DNA of 33,579 bases from Chrysochromulina tobinii (GCA_001275005.1 JWZX01003120.1:1-33579); one strand, 5' to 3'; shown: positions 9,201 through 18,702, numbered from the stretch's first letter. Notes: generated from the letters alone by a model not told the origin. Made by a program: numbers and translations.

Positions 9201-12200
9201 CGTCTCCGCAATCACAATTTGATTTGGTAGATTGTTGACCGCCATAGACCAGATCGCAGAGGCCATCTCTTTCTGAACCTTAGCCGACTCCAGGGCCTTT
9301 GCCTCCAAAGCCAGACTTTTGTCTTCAACCGGCTCAGACGGGAGAATCGGGATTTCCCTGGTTCCTGTGCGCAACCTGAGTCTCGGAGGCTCCAGGGGCT
9401 TAGACTCCTCCATGGGCTTAGACTCCGGAGGCTTAGACTCCATGGGAACGCCACCTTCTCTGATGTCGAGCAAACTAACGAGGAGCTGGATACCTCCTGC
9501 TACTGCAATTGCATCTTGGTTCGAGGGGTGCGCGCGCGCTAGGCGCGAAATGCCACGCGCAGCCTTGGCAGAAGTTTGCTTGTCTGTTGAGCCGAGCAGC
9601 TCAACGATCAGCGTGGCAATCGAGGATTCATTCACCTTGTTGTCCAACGCCAAGGCTGCGAGCGCACCCGCGGATTGCTCCTGCGCTCGAGTGCTAGCCA
9701 GACCCAAACATGCCACAAGCGGTGCAATCCCACCCGCCTGAGCCACGGCCACCTGGTTCTCGTAGTGCTTCTTCGCGAGCGACATGAGGGCTGAGGATCC
9801 TTGCTCCTTGGCGTATTCGGATGTGTCCTCCTTTAAGAGGCCAACCAGCGGTGCAATACCTCCATCCGCAGCCAACTTATCCTGGTTTTTCCTATTGTCG
9901 AGCGCAAGCACGGCAAGAGCAGCCGCTGCCTCTGCACGAACCTCGTCGCTGATCGATGCACCCAGGAGACCGACGAGCTTGCCAATACCCATGAACTTCT
10001 CCACGGCATCCTGATTCTGAAGCATGTCTAAGCTGAGCGCCGCGATGGCGCCCGCCGCCTTTTTGCGAGCGAGGTTATGGTCTTCACCAAGCAAAGCCAC
10101 AAGGGGTTTGATAGCGCCGGCCTCTGCGATGAGCTTCTGCGTCTCCGGATTCCCTGCACTGAGACTGTGGAGCGCGCCTGCCGCCTCTGCCTTTGCATCT
10201 TGAGTGCCTTGGGTCAGGAGGGCAATGAGGGGTGCGACGGCGCTTTCATTAAGAATCACGTTGCGGTTGCGCTTGGAATGTCGGCCCATATCTGCGAGCA
10301 CCGTCGCCGCATGAGCCTGTCCGCTGGTCGAGTCTGATGTGAGCAGCGCCACCAGCGGTCGGATACCGCTGGCCGCCGAGATGGCGGCAACGTTCTCATC
10401 AGAGTCACCGGAAAGACGAGCAAGGACGGCGGCTGAAATCTCCTGCGCCTTCATTGATGTCTGGGCGCCTCCTCGCAGCTGAATAACAAGGCGAGAGATG
10501 GCACCAGCCTTTGAAATGGCAAATCGATTAACATCATCGTACGACAACGTAAGGAGCAGTTGCGTCACGTGCTCCTGTGCCTCGATCGATCCAGCCCCAA
10601 GGAGCGCCACGAGGCCACTTGCGATAGCCAACTGATTTGCAGGAGAGGCGAGAGAGAGAGTTGACAGCGCCTTTGCCGCTTCCTTTTTGACCTCAAGTAC
10701 GCCGTTACTCAAAAGGTTCACGAGGGGTGAGATGGCACCAGCATTGACGATGATTCCAGGCGAGCCTGGATGGTTTGCAGCCAAATCACAGACCGCATGA
10801 GCGGCTCGTCGCTGGGCGCCTGCGCTCTGGTTGCCCAGCAAGCCGACGAGATACTTTGCAATCTGAGCTTGATTTTCAGCGCTGTCGATGGCGAGACGAG
10901 CGAGCGCATCAGCCGCAAGGCTGTGCGCCTTCGGCGTCCCATCGTCCAGAACCGTGACAAGCGAAGGAACGCCGTTGAATTTAGCGATCTGCATCTGGTT
11001 GCCGGTGTCCAGTGCTAAATGCCACAGCGCTCCAGTGGCATTTTCCCGTGCCTGCGCCGTGCCACTGCTGAGTAATGCAATGAGGGGTTGGATGCCTCCA
11101 GCCTCGGCAATTTGCTCAAGGTACGGCGAGCCGAAGTCATCTTCGTCCTCCTTCTTTTGCTTCTCCTTCTTCTCCTTCTCGGACGGAGGGTTCGCCGCTT
11201 CAGCGGCAGCGGCTTCAGCAGCGACCTTCGCTAGAATGTCAGCGTACTCGGCCGCCTCAGCATGGAAATGCTTGGCTTTGAGTGCATTCCTCTTTCCTGC
11301 CGCCGCAAGTTTCTTCTGCTGCTCGACCCACTCCGCAATTGCGCCACGCCCAAGATCCATCAAGCCGGCGGCCGCGTATTCTTGCGCCTTGGGTGATCCG
11401 CTCTTGACAAGCATGACGAGATCAGGTATCGCACCGCAGTTGATAAGCGCCATCTGGTTGCTGTTCTGTTCAGCCAAGTGCCATATGGCACGCGCACCGT
11501 GCTCCTGGCCAAGTGGCGTCCCCGATCGAATGAAGGCAAGCAACGGAGGGATTCCACCATCACCAATGATTAAGTCCTGCATGTTGAAATTGTCGTGAGC
11601 AATGTCAGCCAAGGCCGCCGATGCATGCTCTTGCATGGCACTGCGAAGGGTAGACTCTGGTGGTAGAGGTCCACCGCCCTTGTCCTTCTCGTCAATGACG
11701 TGAGGCGGCATAATCCAAGTTTTCTTCTTCTTGATTTCGGTAGTCTTGATCGAATTATCGAACAGGTTGGAGCTATCAAGCAACGCAATGAGCCGCTGCA
11801 AACCGCCCACGGTGTGGATCACTGCACGCCGCGCCGCGCAGCCGTTGATCATATCTTCGGGTCTGATGTCCTCCACCAGAGCCTTTCGACGTTTGCGAAT
11901 ATTTCGAGCTCTCTCACTGTTGTCCTCTGGATCGATCCACTCGTCCTCCATGTCCACGTCTTCGCGACTTATGTGAGCGATCGCACGTGCCGCAGTCTCC
12001 GGCGTGCCAACCGTCGAAGAATCCATCAGGTGCACCAGAGGCTCTATGCCGCCGGCACTAGCGATCACGTCGCGGGTCTTAGATACGAGTGCAATCTCAG
12101 CAAGCGCTGAGGCTGCTTGCTTCTGCGCACCGGGCGATGCGTGGCTGAGCAGCTTGACCAGGGGCTTAATGCCACCAGTCTCCGCGATGTCCATGGCCAC

Positions 12201-13112
12201 TGCCGCGTTGGATTGCGCAAGTCGGACCATGACGAACGCCGATAATTCTGGTAGGATATCACCCTCAGCAGCCAGCATGCTGACCATTGGCTTGAAGCAT
12301 CCTGCCTCGACGATTAGCGGATGGTTCTCCTCCTGCGAGGCCAGGTGCCAGATGGCGCGGGTAGCATGCTCCTGCGCGGCAGGTGTGCTCCGCTTCATGA
12401 GTGCGACTAGCGGTGGAATCGCGTCAGACTTTGCAATTAGCTGTTGCGTGGTAGTATTATTCTGCGCCAGGCAGAACATGGCGTGCGCCGCGTACGCCTG
12501 AACCTTGCCTGACGCGGCCTGGAGACACTGAATGAGCGGCGGGATCCCGCCAATCTTGGCAACGGCAACCTGATTCGAATGATGATCATTGAAAAAGGAC
12601 GAGCACGTCATCAGCACGCGCGTGGCTTTCTCAGCTGCTTTTGCTTGCGACGATCCTAGCAAGCCTACCAGACGCTTGGCGATGAGCTGCCGATTGTCTG
12701 GATGTTTGAAGGCGAGTGCCGCAAGCCCACCTGCAATACACATTTGCGACTTTTCGCTATCGGATGTGATAAGCAGGCCAACAAGTGGGTCGATGCCACC
12801 GAGCTTTGCGATTGTGTCCTTGTTAGGCGCATTGTCAGTCGAGAGCGCCCACAGTGCCGAAGCTGACTGATCTTTGGTCTCCGCAGAACCTTCACGCACG
12901 AGGGCGCACAATGGCGCGACTGCACCTGTTTTTGCAATGGCTGACTGATTGGGCTGGTTGCCACGCGCCAAGTTGGCTAGCGCACCTGCGGCGTTTGCTT
13001 GCATCTGAGCTGATGGGGAGCCGAGCATCGCAACCAGTGGAGCAATCGCGCCTTCGGCGGCGATGGCTTCCTGGTTCTTCTTATTGCCCTTAGCCATCTC
13101 CTTCACAGCCTC
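6228..13112 (-). CDS. Giant armadillo-repeat protein, C-terminal part (about 2,294 residues)
   Basis: Almost the whole frame consists of about 38-42-residue armadillo units, each with a variant of AGGIxPLVxLL, AQExAAGALxxLA and xxNQxxIA. It continues the solenoid of the adjacent upstream frame, from which it is separated only by a frame change at about 13111-13152, so it is best read as the C-terminal three quarters of one gene. Non-repeat insertions interrupt the solenoid: an acidic then basic one near residues 385-430 (DMEDEWIDPEDNSERARN), a charged Ala/Lys/Glu one near 605-660 (SEKEKKEKQKKEDEDDFG), and a Pro/Glu/Ser-Lys-Pro one near 1219-1272 from a repeated short DNA unit. The tail is basic and then aromatic (NTYNGFWDEYWPPNI). 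ARM solenoids are scaffolds for protein binding; no specific role can be given. The first Met here is not the real start. Confidence 0.85.
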   Translation of the reverse strand, partial: EAVKEMAKGNKKNQEAIAAEGAIAPLVAMLGSPSAQMQANAAGALANLARGNQPNQSAIAKTGAVAPLCALVREGSAETKDQSASALWALSTDNAPNKDTIAKLGGIDPLVGLLITSDSEKSQMCIAGGLAALAFKHPDNRQLIAKRLVGLLGSSQAKAAEKATRVLMTCSSFFNDHHSNQVAVAKIGGIPPLIQCLQAASGKVQAYAAHAMFCLAQNNTTTQQLIAKSDAIPPLVALMKRSTPAAQEHATRAIWHLASQEENHPLIVEAGCFKPMVSMLAAEGDILPELSAFVMVRLAQSNAAVAMDIAETGGIKPLVKLLSHASPGAQKQAASALAEIALVSKTRDVIASAGGIEPLVHLMDSSTVGTPETAARAIAHISREDVDMEDEWIDPEDNSERARNIRKRRKALVEDIRPEDMINGCAARRAVIHTVGGLQRLIALLDSSNLFDNSIKTTEIKKKKTWIMPPHVIDEKDKGGGPLPPESTLRSAMQEHASAALADIAHDNFNMQDLIIGDGGIPPLLAFIRSGTPLGQEHGARAIWHLAEQNSNQMALINCGAIPDLVMLVKSGSPKAQEYAAAGLMDLGRGAIAEWVEQQKKLAAAGKRNALKAKHFHAEAAEYADILAKVAAEAAAAEAANPPSEKEKKEKQKKEDEDDFGSPYLEQIAEAGGIQPLIALLSSGTAQARENATGALWHLALDTGNQMQIAKFNGVPSLVTVLDDGTPKAHSLAADALARLAIDSAENQAQIAKYLVGLLGNQSAGAQRRAAHAVCDLAANHPGSPGIIVNAGAISPLVNLLSNGVLEVKKEAAKALSTLSLASPANQLAIASGLVALLGAGSIEAQEHVTQLLLTLSYDDVNRFAISKAGAISRLVIQLRGGAQTSMKAQEISAAVLARLSGDSDENVAAISAASGIRPLVALLTSDSTSGQAHAATVLADMGRHSKRNRNVILNESAVAPLIALLTQGTQDAKAEAAGALHSLSAGNPETQKLIAEAGAIKPLVALLGEDHNLARKKAAGAIAALSLDMLQNQDAVEKFMGIGKLVGLLGASISDEVRAEAAAALAVLALDNRKNQDKLAADGGIAPLVGLLKEDTSEYAKEQGSSALMSLAKKHYENQVAVAQAGGIAPLVACLGLASTRAQEQSAGALAALALDNKVNESSIATLIVELLGSTDKQTSAKAARGISRLARAHPSNQDAIAVAGGIQLLVSLLDIREGGVPMESKPPESKPMEESKPLEPPRLRLRTGTREIPILPSEPVEDKSLALEAKALESAKVQKEMASAIWSMAVNNLPNQIVIAETGGIPLLIALLKGHPEVHRDVAGALSSLASHSTNQIAIAHAGGIVPLVGLLSTASREAQETVAAALHSLAETSANRVAIASAGGITPLVDLFDGGTDDAKAQAAGALQTLVVDNVPNQVAVSQDLVRLIKTGSALAQEHVTELLRNLATNPDNRGAIAKAGAIPELVRQLESGSEKSMEMAAAGLVLISLKSQAEKATVTQELVKLLASEAESVRQRASEALRGVADEDKSATKAQAVGTGGGGPLVNLLKDGLKDGRVEAQEYALWSLSSITNQAAKEAVVQAGGIKPLIAALVGGKISPTAQEHAAAVLSWLAPIGTNAEAIRKMKGIEPLVRLLLEGTPDAKVHAADALAQLALRAGAALDISRAGAIPAFVGWLADPTLGPPEVAARALSDIALDSTDTQSQIAEEGAIAPLISMVAAGTKLLTGSGRPSSAAVTAMKHANMAALALATLAKDNIVIQVTITEEDGIVPLVELLKRKAHITYQYATKALWRVAACEENQTAIALAGGLPPLVELLSDANEITQQYAAAAIESLARDHLDNQVALMKGGAIIPLVALLGTDSVATQEHAVGALLNIASNDVESRDRVIFHLVEVLDTRNASAQMKSAVALAVLASRNADNRTAITAHGAIQPLIRLMGDGKSARTDTPQERAAAVLCDLARGAENKETIVAEKGVPPLVAMLSCPSPEAQTHAAGALWHLALLEKNRTIIAGAGGIEPLVALLGSPMENAQMYSAGALFHLASNGDNRVATVKAGAIPSLVTLIHSKLPDTREHAASVLSALAVSRGNNKKMIVQAGGIPALIALLSDTRVLTQRHAACSLWGLTDGPDGIYDKQIIEYIGLPPLLHALQRGNDQTCGFAAACLTNLCRDPDAKRTMIELGASDALLELARSPATWLRGQAIKMINLLGISIANLDHEPPPPWASQLFQKSGGNDGSPDRGKGKKTAAAHYEKERIPMSITAKQKYHFFSFQTNTYNGFWDEYWPPNI

Positions 13113-15786
13113 AGCGGCGAGCGTGCAAAGCTGGGATGATGGCCGAATCCTTCATCGTGGCACCCGAAAATCCGAGCAGCACGTTCACCAGCTTAGGGAT
13201 GCCGCCAGCCCTAGCAATCTGGCTTTGGTTCTCTTTAGACCTACGACAAAGCTGCTTGAGCGCACCGACTGCGTTCTCCTTGGCTTTGGGGCTAGAGTGT
13301 CGGTCGGCGTCGAGCAGGGCGAGGAGCGGCACGATGCCATTGGCGTCGACAATCGTCTTGCGGTTGTCCTCTGACTCGCGAGCGAGGTTGGCGAGTGCTG
13401 CGGCGGCCTGCTCCTGAGCTGCGTTGCCAGAATCTTGGAGCATGTCGACCAACTTCTTGATAATCTGCACGCGATTGCTGGTTTCAATCGACAGTCGCAC
13501 CAGTGCACCCTCGGCGTGCTCTCTTGATCGTGGGTTGGGGCAGCCGAGCAGCATCACGAGCCAACCGATGCCGTCCGCCTCTGTGATTCCGAGGCGGTTA
13601 CGTTCGTGATCAGCGAGTGCGAAGAGGGCACCTGCAGCCTCCTCCTGCGCTTCTAGGCCCTCTTTGCCATCGAGGAGCGCGACGAGCGGCGCGATCGCGC
13701 CCGCCTCCGCGATTGCAGTCTGAGTCGCCTCGTGCTCCTTGGCCAGGCGTGCGAGCGCCATCGAAACGAACTTCTTGGTGTGGTGTCCATCGTCCTCGAG
13801 GAGGAGCACGAGTGGACGGATACCACCCATACCGACAATCTCGTCGCGGGCCGCGGTGTCGACTGCCAGATCGGCGAGGGCCGCGGCAGCGTTCTGTCTC
13901 ACAAGCTCGGAGGACGATGGGCCAGGAACGAGCTGCCGAATAAGCGGCTTGATGCCGCCTTCCTTAGTGATCTGCGACCGCGTGTCATCGTTGTTGTGCG
14001 CAAGCTTGGCCAGAGCAGCTGCCGCCTCCTCTCGGTTTCTCACGCGATAATCGTCGAGCTGTTTGATGAGCGGCGTCACCCCGCCGGCACTGGCGACGAC
14101 GCCTTGAATGGGACCGCAGATTGAGAGGCTCAGCGACCACAGTGCATAGTCCTTTGCCTCAGGGATGCCCGCCTTGAGAAGATCGACGACAGGCTCGGGC
14201 TCGCCTGCATCAGCGATCGTTTGGTGTGAGGATGGATTCTCGGCGCGAATCGTCTGTAGCACTTGCACAGCACGCGTTTGCCCATCTTTCGTCCCTAGGG
14301 ACAACAGCTCGATGAGCAGCCGCGTAATCTGTATCAGGTTGTCTTGGTTCTCGAACCCGATGCTTGCGAGAGCCTTGGCGGCGTGCATCACCGCCAAACC
14401 TTCGCCAAGGCCAAGGAGCTCCACGAGAGGCTGGATGGCCGACGCTCCGGCGATGGAGATTTTGATCTTGGGGTCCTCAGACATCGACCAAAGTGCGCCC
14501 GCCACGTGAGATTTCACCTCAGCGTGTTGGCTGTTCTTGATGAGGCCTGCGAGCTGGGAGATGCCGCCATGGTCAACGATCGACGTCTGGATGCTGTGGT
14601 TAGAGCGTGAGACTTCTGCGAGTGCGAATGCCGCCTGCGTCTGCACGTCTGGACTAGAGCTGAGGCCGAGGTGGGGGATGATAATCTTGACCCCACCCAA
14701 CCTCGCGATAAAATCCTGATTCTCACGGTTGTCGTGTGCGAGTTGTGCGAGGGCCCCCATCCCACGTGCCTGCGCGGCAGGGCTGCGCGACGCAACCAGC
14801 GAGAGCAGCGGACTGATGCCACCGGCTTTGGCGACAGAGTCTTGCACCTCTTTGTTATGCCACGACATTTCTGCGATAGCAGCTGCTGCTTTCACCTGAG
14901 CGTCGGTGTTGACTCCGTTGAGCAATGACAGGAGCGGTGCAATGCCTCCTGCGGCACTGATCTCGGTTTGGATGGCTGGATTCTTCCGGGCGAGTTGCGC
15001 CAGCGCGTGTGCTGCAGGCATTTGAGCCTTTCCGACAGACAGCAAATTAAGCAATAGCTGGATCGCGCCCGCCGCTGCGATGGCGTCCTGTCCTGCCACC
15101 TTGTCGAAGGAGGCGATGTTAGCGAGTCCCTTTGCAGCCGATGCCTGTGCGACAACGGATCCGCCCTTGATCATGGCGACTAATGGGGTTATGCACCCTG
15201 CGTCGGTCAACATCCTTTGGTGCCCGATGTCATCATCGATCGCAGCAAGGGCTGAGGCAGCCTGTGGACGCACGCACAATCACCAGCAGTCACGGCGCAG
15301 GTCAGATGTGAGTTGGGAGCGGCAGGCTGCTGAGACACTGAGGTGCAAGCAGGCTGGAGTCGTTTATCTCAGGCTGGAGTCGTTTATCTCGAGGCGTTGC
15401 CCGCTCACCTGCTCCTGAGCCTTGGAGCTGCCCGTCTTCAGGAGCTTCACAAGCGGCAAAAGAGCGCCCGCCTCCACGATGGCAGCTTGATGGCTCACCT
15501 TGTGTTGCGCGATCTCGCTCAGCGCACTGCAGGCTGACGTCTGTGCGTCCGTACTGCCAGACGACAATACACGGACCAGGGGGCCGACGGCTCCACAAGT
15601 AACGAGCGCGTCTGCGTGCTCGCGATGGCCTTGCTCCGCGAGGCTCTTGAGCATCGCTGCGCCACCCTCGACAATGCTGCTGTTAGGATCGGAGAGTTTC
15701 TTCACGAGGTCTTTGATCAGAGTTGGCACATCTCCAGCTTTGGCAATATCCTGAGCGGTGATGCGAGTATTTCCTTTACGGACCAT
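13111..15786 (-). CDS. Giant armadillo-repeat protein, N-terminal part (two exons)
   Basis: Exon 1 runs 15786-15409 and exon 2 runs 15261-13111, with a phase-0 intron (15408-15262) between them. Splicing joins GSSKAQEQ to AASALAAIDDD and restores a complete armadillo unit, strong evidence for the intron. The piece has about 840 residues of repeats of the AGGIxPLVxLL type. It ends at a TGA (13113-13111) just after the second half of a repeat loses its frame; the repeat continues in the +1 frame as LCTLAAEAVKEMAKGNKKNQ. The ATG at 15786 is the first in frame, but the frame upstream stays open to a TAG at about 15931-15933 and reads partly like repeat (AHELGQPLVR). A further 5' exon joined at the TTCAG/TAG acceptor-like site there is possible. 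Confidence 0.8.
15262..15408 (-). other. Phase-0 intron of the armadillo-repeat gene
   Basis: On the minus strand the donor is CAG|GTGAGC and the acceptor is TCCACAG|GCT, giving 147 nt. The unspliced frame ends in a stop shortly after the donor. Removal leaves an uninterrupted ARM repeat with the correct unit length. Confidence 0.9.
15351..15390. repeat. 20-bp perfect tandem duplication in the intron
   Basis: The unit aggctggagtcgtttatctc occurs twice without change at 15351-15370 and 15371-15390, entirely inside the intron and close to its donor end. Confidence 0.95.
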
Positions 15787-16222
15787 GCGAACGAGCGGCT
15801 GACCAAGCTCGTGAGCACCCGCGAGGGGACCACCCCGTCCAGCTCCAGGAGCGAGCGAGAGACGAGGTCCAAAGTCGTTTTCAATACTGTACTTCGATCG
15901 CGCGCCGTCGTGGCCGCACGCGTAACGAGCCTACTGAAGGAAGAAATCAGTCAAACATAGTAAGCTGTAAGGGTGGTCCAGAGGTGTGGCTACGTGAGTT
16001 CCAACCCCCTTTTGCGCACGTCGCCCGGACGCGCGGACGCAGAGACGCCCGCCGCGCCGTGCCTCTCCAACGGATGCCAGTAGTGAAGTCTAAACTAAAC
16101 AGGCCACCAGATCATTACACAATGCGCAATCGGGACACTTGCCCGATTAGGGAGAGGCCCGTCGCCCCGCGACGCTCCAAGACGCTTCAGAGCGGCCCCG
16201 CGCGCAATACTGCACGAGGAAA
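15787..16222. other. Divergent intergenic region between the ARM and CSL4 genes
   Basis: About 436 bp separate the ARM-gene ATG (minus) from the CSL4 ATG (plus). The part from 15787 to about 15930 is still open in the ARM frame and may be coding or 5' leader. A pyrimidine-rich stretch ending in CAG (minus strand, about 15934-15950) looks like a splice acceptor. The rest has no recognisable gene and probably holds promoters for both neighbours. Confidence 0.5.
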
Positions 16223-16786
16223 ATGGCCGCCGAGAAGATTGTGGTGCCGGGCGACAAATTGCCGGCGAGTACCTCGGCTGACGCCGGTTCGACGTTTGTG
16301 TGGGACGGTGCGCTGCGTGCGTCGGTGGCTGGAATCGCTACAGGCAGCAGCGTGCGGGCCAGCCGCAAGCGGTCCGCCGCGGCGTCCTCTGTCCTGAGCG
16401 TGGGCGACACTGTTGTGGGCCGAATTACGCGCATCACGCCGCGGCTGGCACATGTGGACATCCTCTCACTTGGCATCGATGCTCCACTGCGTGATCCGTG
16501 CGCCGGTATCCTTCGACGCGAGGACGTACGTCCCGCAGAGCACCGCACCGCTGAAATGCTCGAGATGCACCGGTGCGTGCGTCCAGGCGACGTGGTGCTT
16601 GCGGCCGTGCTCTCGCTCGGCGACTCGCGCGCGTACTACTTGAGCACCGCAGCTAACGACCACGGCGTTGTGATTGCCAAGAGCTCGGAAGGAGCGACGA
16701 TGAAACCGGTGTCATATTGCGAGATGGAGTGCCCGGTGAGTCACGTGCGCGAGAAGCGCAAGGTCGCCAAGCCGCCAGGCATGTAG
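16223..16786 (+). CDS. CSL4: Exosome complex component CSL4
   Basis: This 187-residue protein is close in length to human EXOSC1 (195) and follows it throughout. CSL4 is one of the three S1/KH cap subunits of the RNA exosome, which degrades and trims RNA 3'-to-5' in nucleus and cytoplasm. The N-terminal domain starts with KIVVPGDKLPA. The S1 RNA-binding domain is at about 58-145 (SVGDTVVGRITRITPRLAHV, GILRREDVRPAE, and RPGDVVLAAVLSLGDSRAYY). The C-terminal domain has the family signature VSYCEMECPVSHVREKRKVA. The zinc-ribbon cysteines seen in archaeal Csl4 are reduced to two here, as in many eukaryotes. The gene is intronless and divergent from the ARM-repeat gene. Confidence 0.95.
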   Translation: MAAEKIVVPGDKLPASTSADAGSTFVWDGALRASVAGIATGSSVRASRKRSAAASSVLSVGDTVVGRITRITPRLAHVDILSLGIDAPLRDPCAGILRREDVRPAEHRTAEMLEMHRCVRPGDVVLAAVLSLGDSRAYYLSTAANDHGVVIAKSSEGATMKPVSYCEMECPVSHVREKRKVAKPPGM

Positions 16787-17666
16787 TCTCCAAACTTAAA
16801 AAGGAAAATCACCGAAACCTCATCACATTTGCACGTGCAGGCCCAATGCACCACAAGGAAAGGATGCCCCGCGCGCGCCGCGCCCGATGCCGATCGACCC
16901 CGGTCCCGCGGCCAGACCACGGACCACGTGCACCAGCTTGGGCTGCGGCGGATGCTGCGTGGGCGGCAAGCCTGACAAGTGCTTTGAGGATGGCGTCTCC
17001 ACTAACCGTCGGCACAGTGCGCGTGCGCCACGCGCAACCGACGCGCGTGAGATGACTTGTGAGATGAGTTGAGATGAGGACGCGGCGCGACCTCCAAAGG
17101 GCGTTGGCGGCTCCTTGTGGCGGTCGTATCCATCTAGGCATCTGAAGGCGGTGACGGCCGAAGAGAGTGCGGTCGGGGACCATGTACCTGACGTGCACGG
17201 GAGCACGGCGAGCCGCGTCGACAATTGCGCGTCGACGAGCCGCGCGGTCGACGGTGCAGCCGTGCAGGCTGCCCGAGTGACCCGGGGCGGCTTTGCCAAG
17301 GAGGCCCGGCGCGCTCGCGCCGGCGTCGCGCACCATATGGACATGGCGTCGTGGTGGCTGGTGAGACACGACGTCGTGACCGGGGCGCGGGGGCTGGGGA
17401 GTCGGCCACGCCCTCCCTCTGAGGGGAAGGCGGTGACGGTTAATGACGGTTAGAAAGTACCTGCGCGTGGAGCGGTTGGCAATTGGGTGCAGCTTGCTTG
17501 CTTGGGTGCAGCAGGGTGCGATCGCGCTCGCAGAGATACTGACGAAACGGACGATTCCGTTTTCCCCAATAGAGGTTCCAAAACCTCCGAGATCCGCTCG
17601 TCTCTGTTTTCAACGCATCCATCCACATTGTGGCGCCAACGCACGCCCACAGTCCATTTGTCTCAG
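16787..17666. other. Intergenic region without a supported gene
   Basis: This 880-bp stretch has overlapping open frames on both strands (for example 16809-17369 minus). They are rich in Arg/Ala/Pro and show no domain or repeat logic, as expected from GC-rich non-coding DNA. A degenerate run of GAGATGA-like units lies at about 17048-17076. The sequence aaggcggtgacgg occurs twice, near 17145 and near 17428. The last part is presumably the 5' leader and promoter of the next gene. Confidence 0.5.
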
Positions 17667-18383
17667 ATGGGCCCTCCCGCCTTCATGGGCATGGCCTGGC
17701 TCGTTCCAGTCGTGTACGCCGCCGATATCACCGTCATACATACTGCCAGCACGCAAGGCGGCTTAATCTCGGTCGTCGCCGCCATGTTTATCGTCGCGTT
17801 TGCGGTGTCAACCCTCCGAATGCCGTCGGAGGCTGCTGTGGCCGTGCATGAAAGTGCTGTCGTGCCGTCGCTCTCAGTTCACGCACCCGAGTCATTGCCT
17901 GCTCTGCAATTGCCTGCTCCATCGCAGCCACCTTCGCAGCCACCTTCGCCGCCCACACCACCACCGCCCCTAGAGGAGGCTGTACCCCAGCCCGTCACTT
18001 CACAACAGAAGGTCGGGCTCACGATGAGCTTATTAGAGGCGGAGCGCTTATTTGATGAGGAGCAGCGCCTGCTCGAGGCCTTTGGCATCGACGAGGCCGA
18101 GGAGGCGGAGGGCATCTCGGCGGATGACATCGCCGCCTTTAAGGCGGCGCACGGCGGGCATCGGCGCACGGCCAGCGGCAGCGTGAAGGAGGCGCCGCTG
18201 CTGAGGTACAAGGACAGGGCCGACTCAGAGCCGCTGTGCGACGTCATCTCGCGCTGGCAAAAGCAATCGCCAACCAGCGCCTCGCTCACCAGTGAAGACA
18301 AGGATTCGCAACGCCTGATGCGCCGTCCGTCCCGAAGCAGCAGTAAACGCCACAACAAGATACAAGAACTGGTGAGGCGCTGA
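17667..18383 (+). CDS. Hypothetical single-pass membrane protein with acidic C-terminal region
   Basis: The frame opens at 17487, but the first 60 residues look non-conserved, and the Met at 17667 directly precedes a hydrophobic N-terminus, giving 238 residues. Visible parts, in order: a hydrophobic segment (MAWLVPVVYAADITVI), a second stronger helix (GGLISVVAAMFIVAFAV), a Pro-rich linker (about 95-125, PSQPPSQPPSPPTPPPPL), an acidic helical stretch (LEAERLFDEEQRLLEAFGID), and a basic Ser-rich tail (RRPSRSSSKRHNKIQELVRR). The family is not recognised. The design suits a membrane-anchored protein with a long soluble tail. It ends about 320 bp before the retrotransposon's 5' LTR. Confidence 0.5.
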   Translation: MGPPAFMGMAWLVPVVYAADITVIHTASTQGGLISVVAAMFIVAFAVSTLRMPSEAAVAVHESAVVPSLSVHAPESLPALQLPAPSQPPSQPPSPPTPPPPLEEAVPQPVTSQQKVGLTMSLLEAERLFDEEQRLLEAFGIDEAEEAEGISADDIAAFKAAHGGHRRTASGSVKEAPLLRYKDRADSEPLCDVISRWQKQSPTSASLTSEDKDSQRLMRRPSRSSSKRHNKIQELVRR

Positions 18384-18702
18384 AGCGAGTACGTGTTCCA
18401 GCCCCCTTGCGGCCTCAACACTACTTCAACGCTTGGTGTGCTCGACCAAGTGCAGAGGTGCCATGACCTCAGCCCAACCATGGGCTACTCGTCACTGCTC
18501 TCGAGCACAAACCATAACGACGGAGCGCGCGCTTGGCGTGGGCACGCATGTGTGTGTCATTAGAATCTTGTTCCGCGCGGCGGCTCGATTGCTGCCGAAT
18601 GGTGTGTATCATATCATGCGTTTAGAGTGCTTGCACAAGAGCTAGTGTAGTAGTGGATGCCCGTGTATCAGAAATTTGGCTGTTTTATACAGGGTAACAG
18701 GC
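18384..18702. other. Intergenic region before the 5' LTR, no gene seen
   Basis: This 319-bp gap has no convincing coding pattern. A TATA-like ttttata stretch at about 18682-18688 lies just outside the inferred LTR boundary. Confidence 0.5.

Noticed and set aside
16809-17369. 186-residue minus-strand frame in the gap after CSL4
   Set aside because: Arg/Ala-rich, with an overlapping rival frame in another phase and no domain or repeat logic; likely chance in GC-rich DNA.
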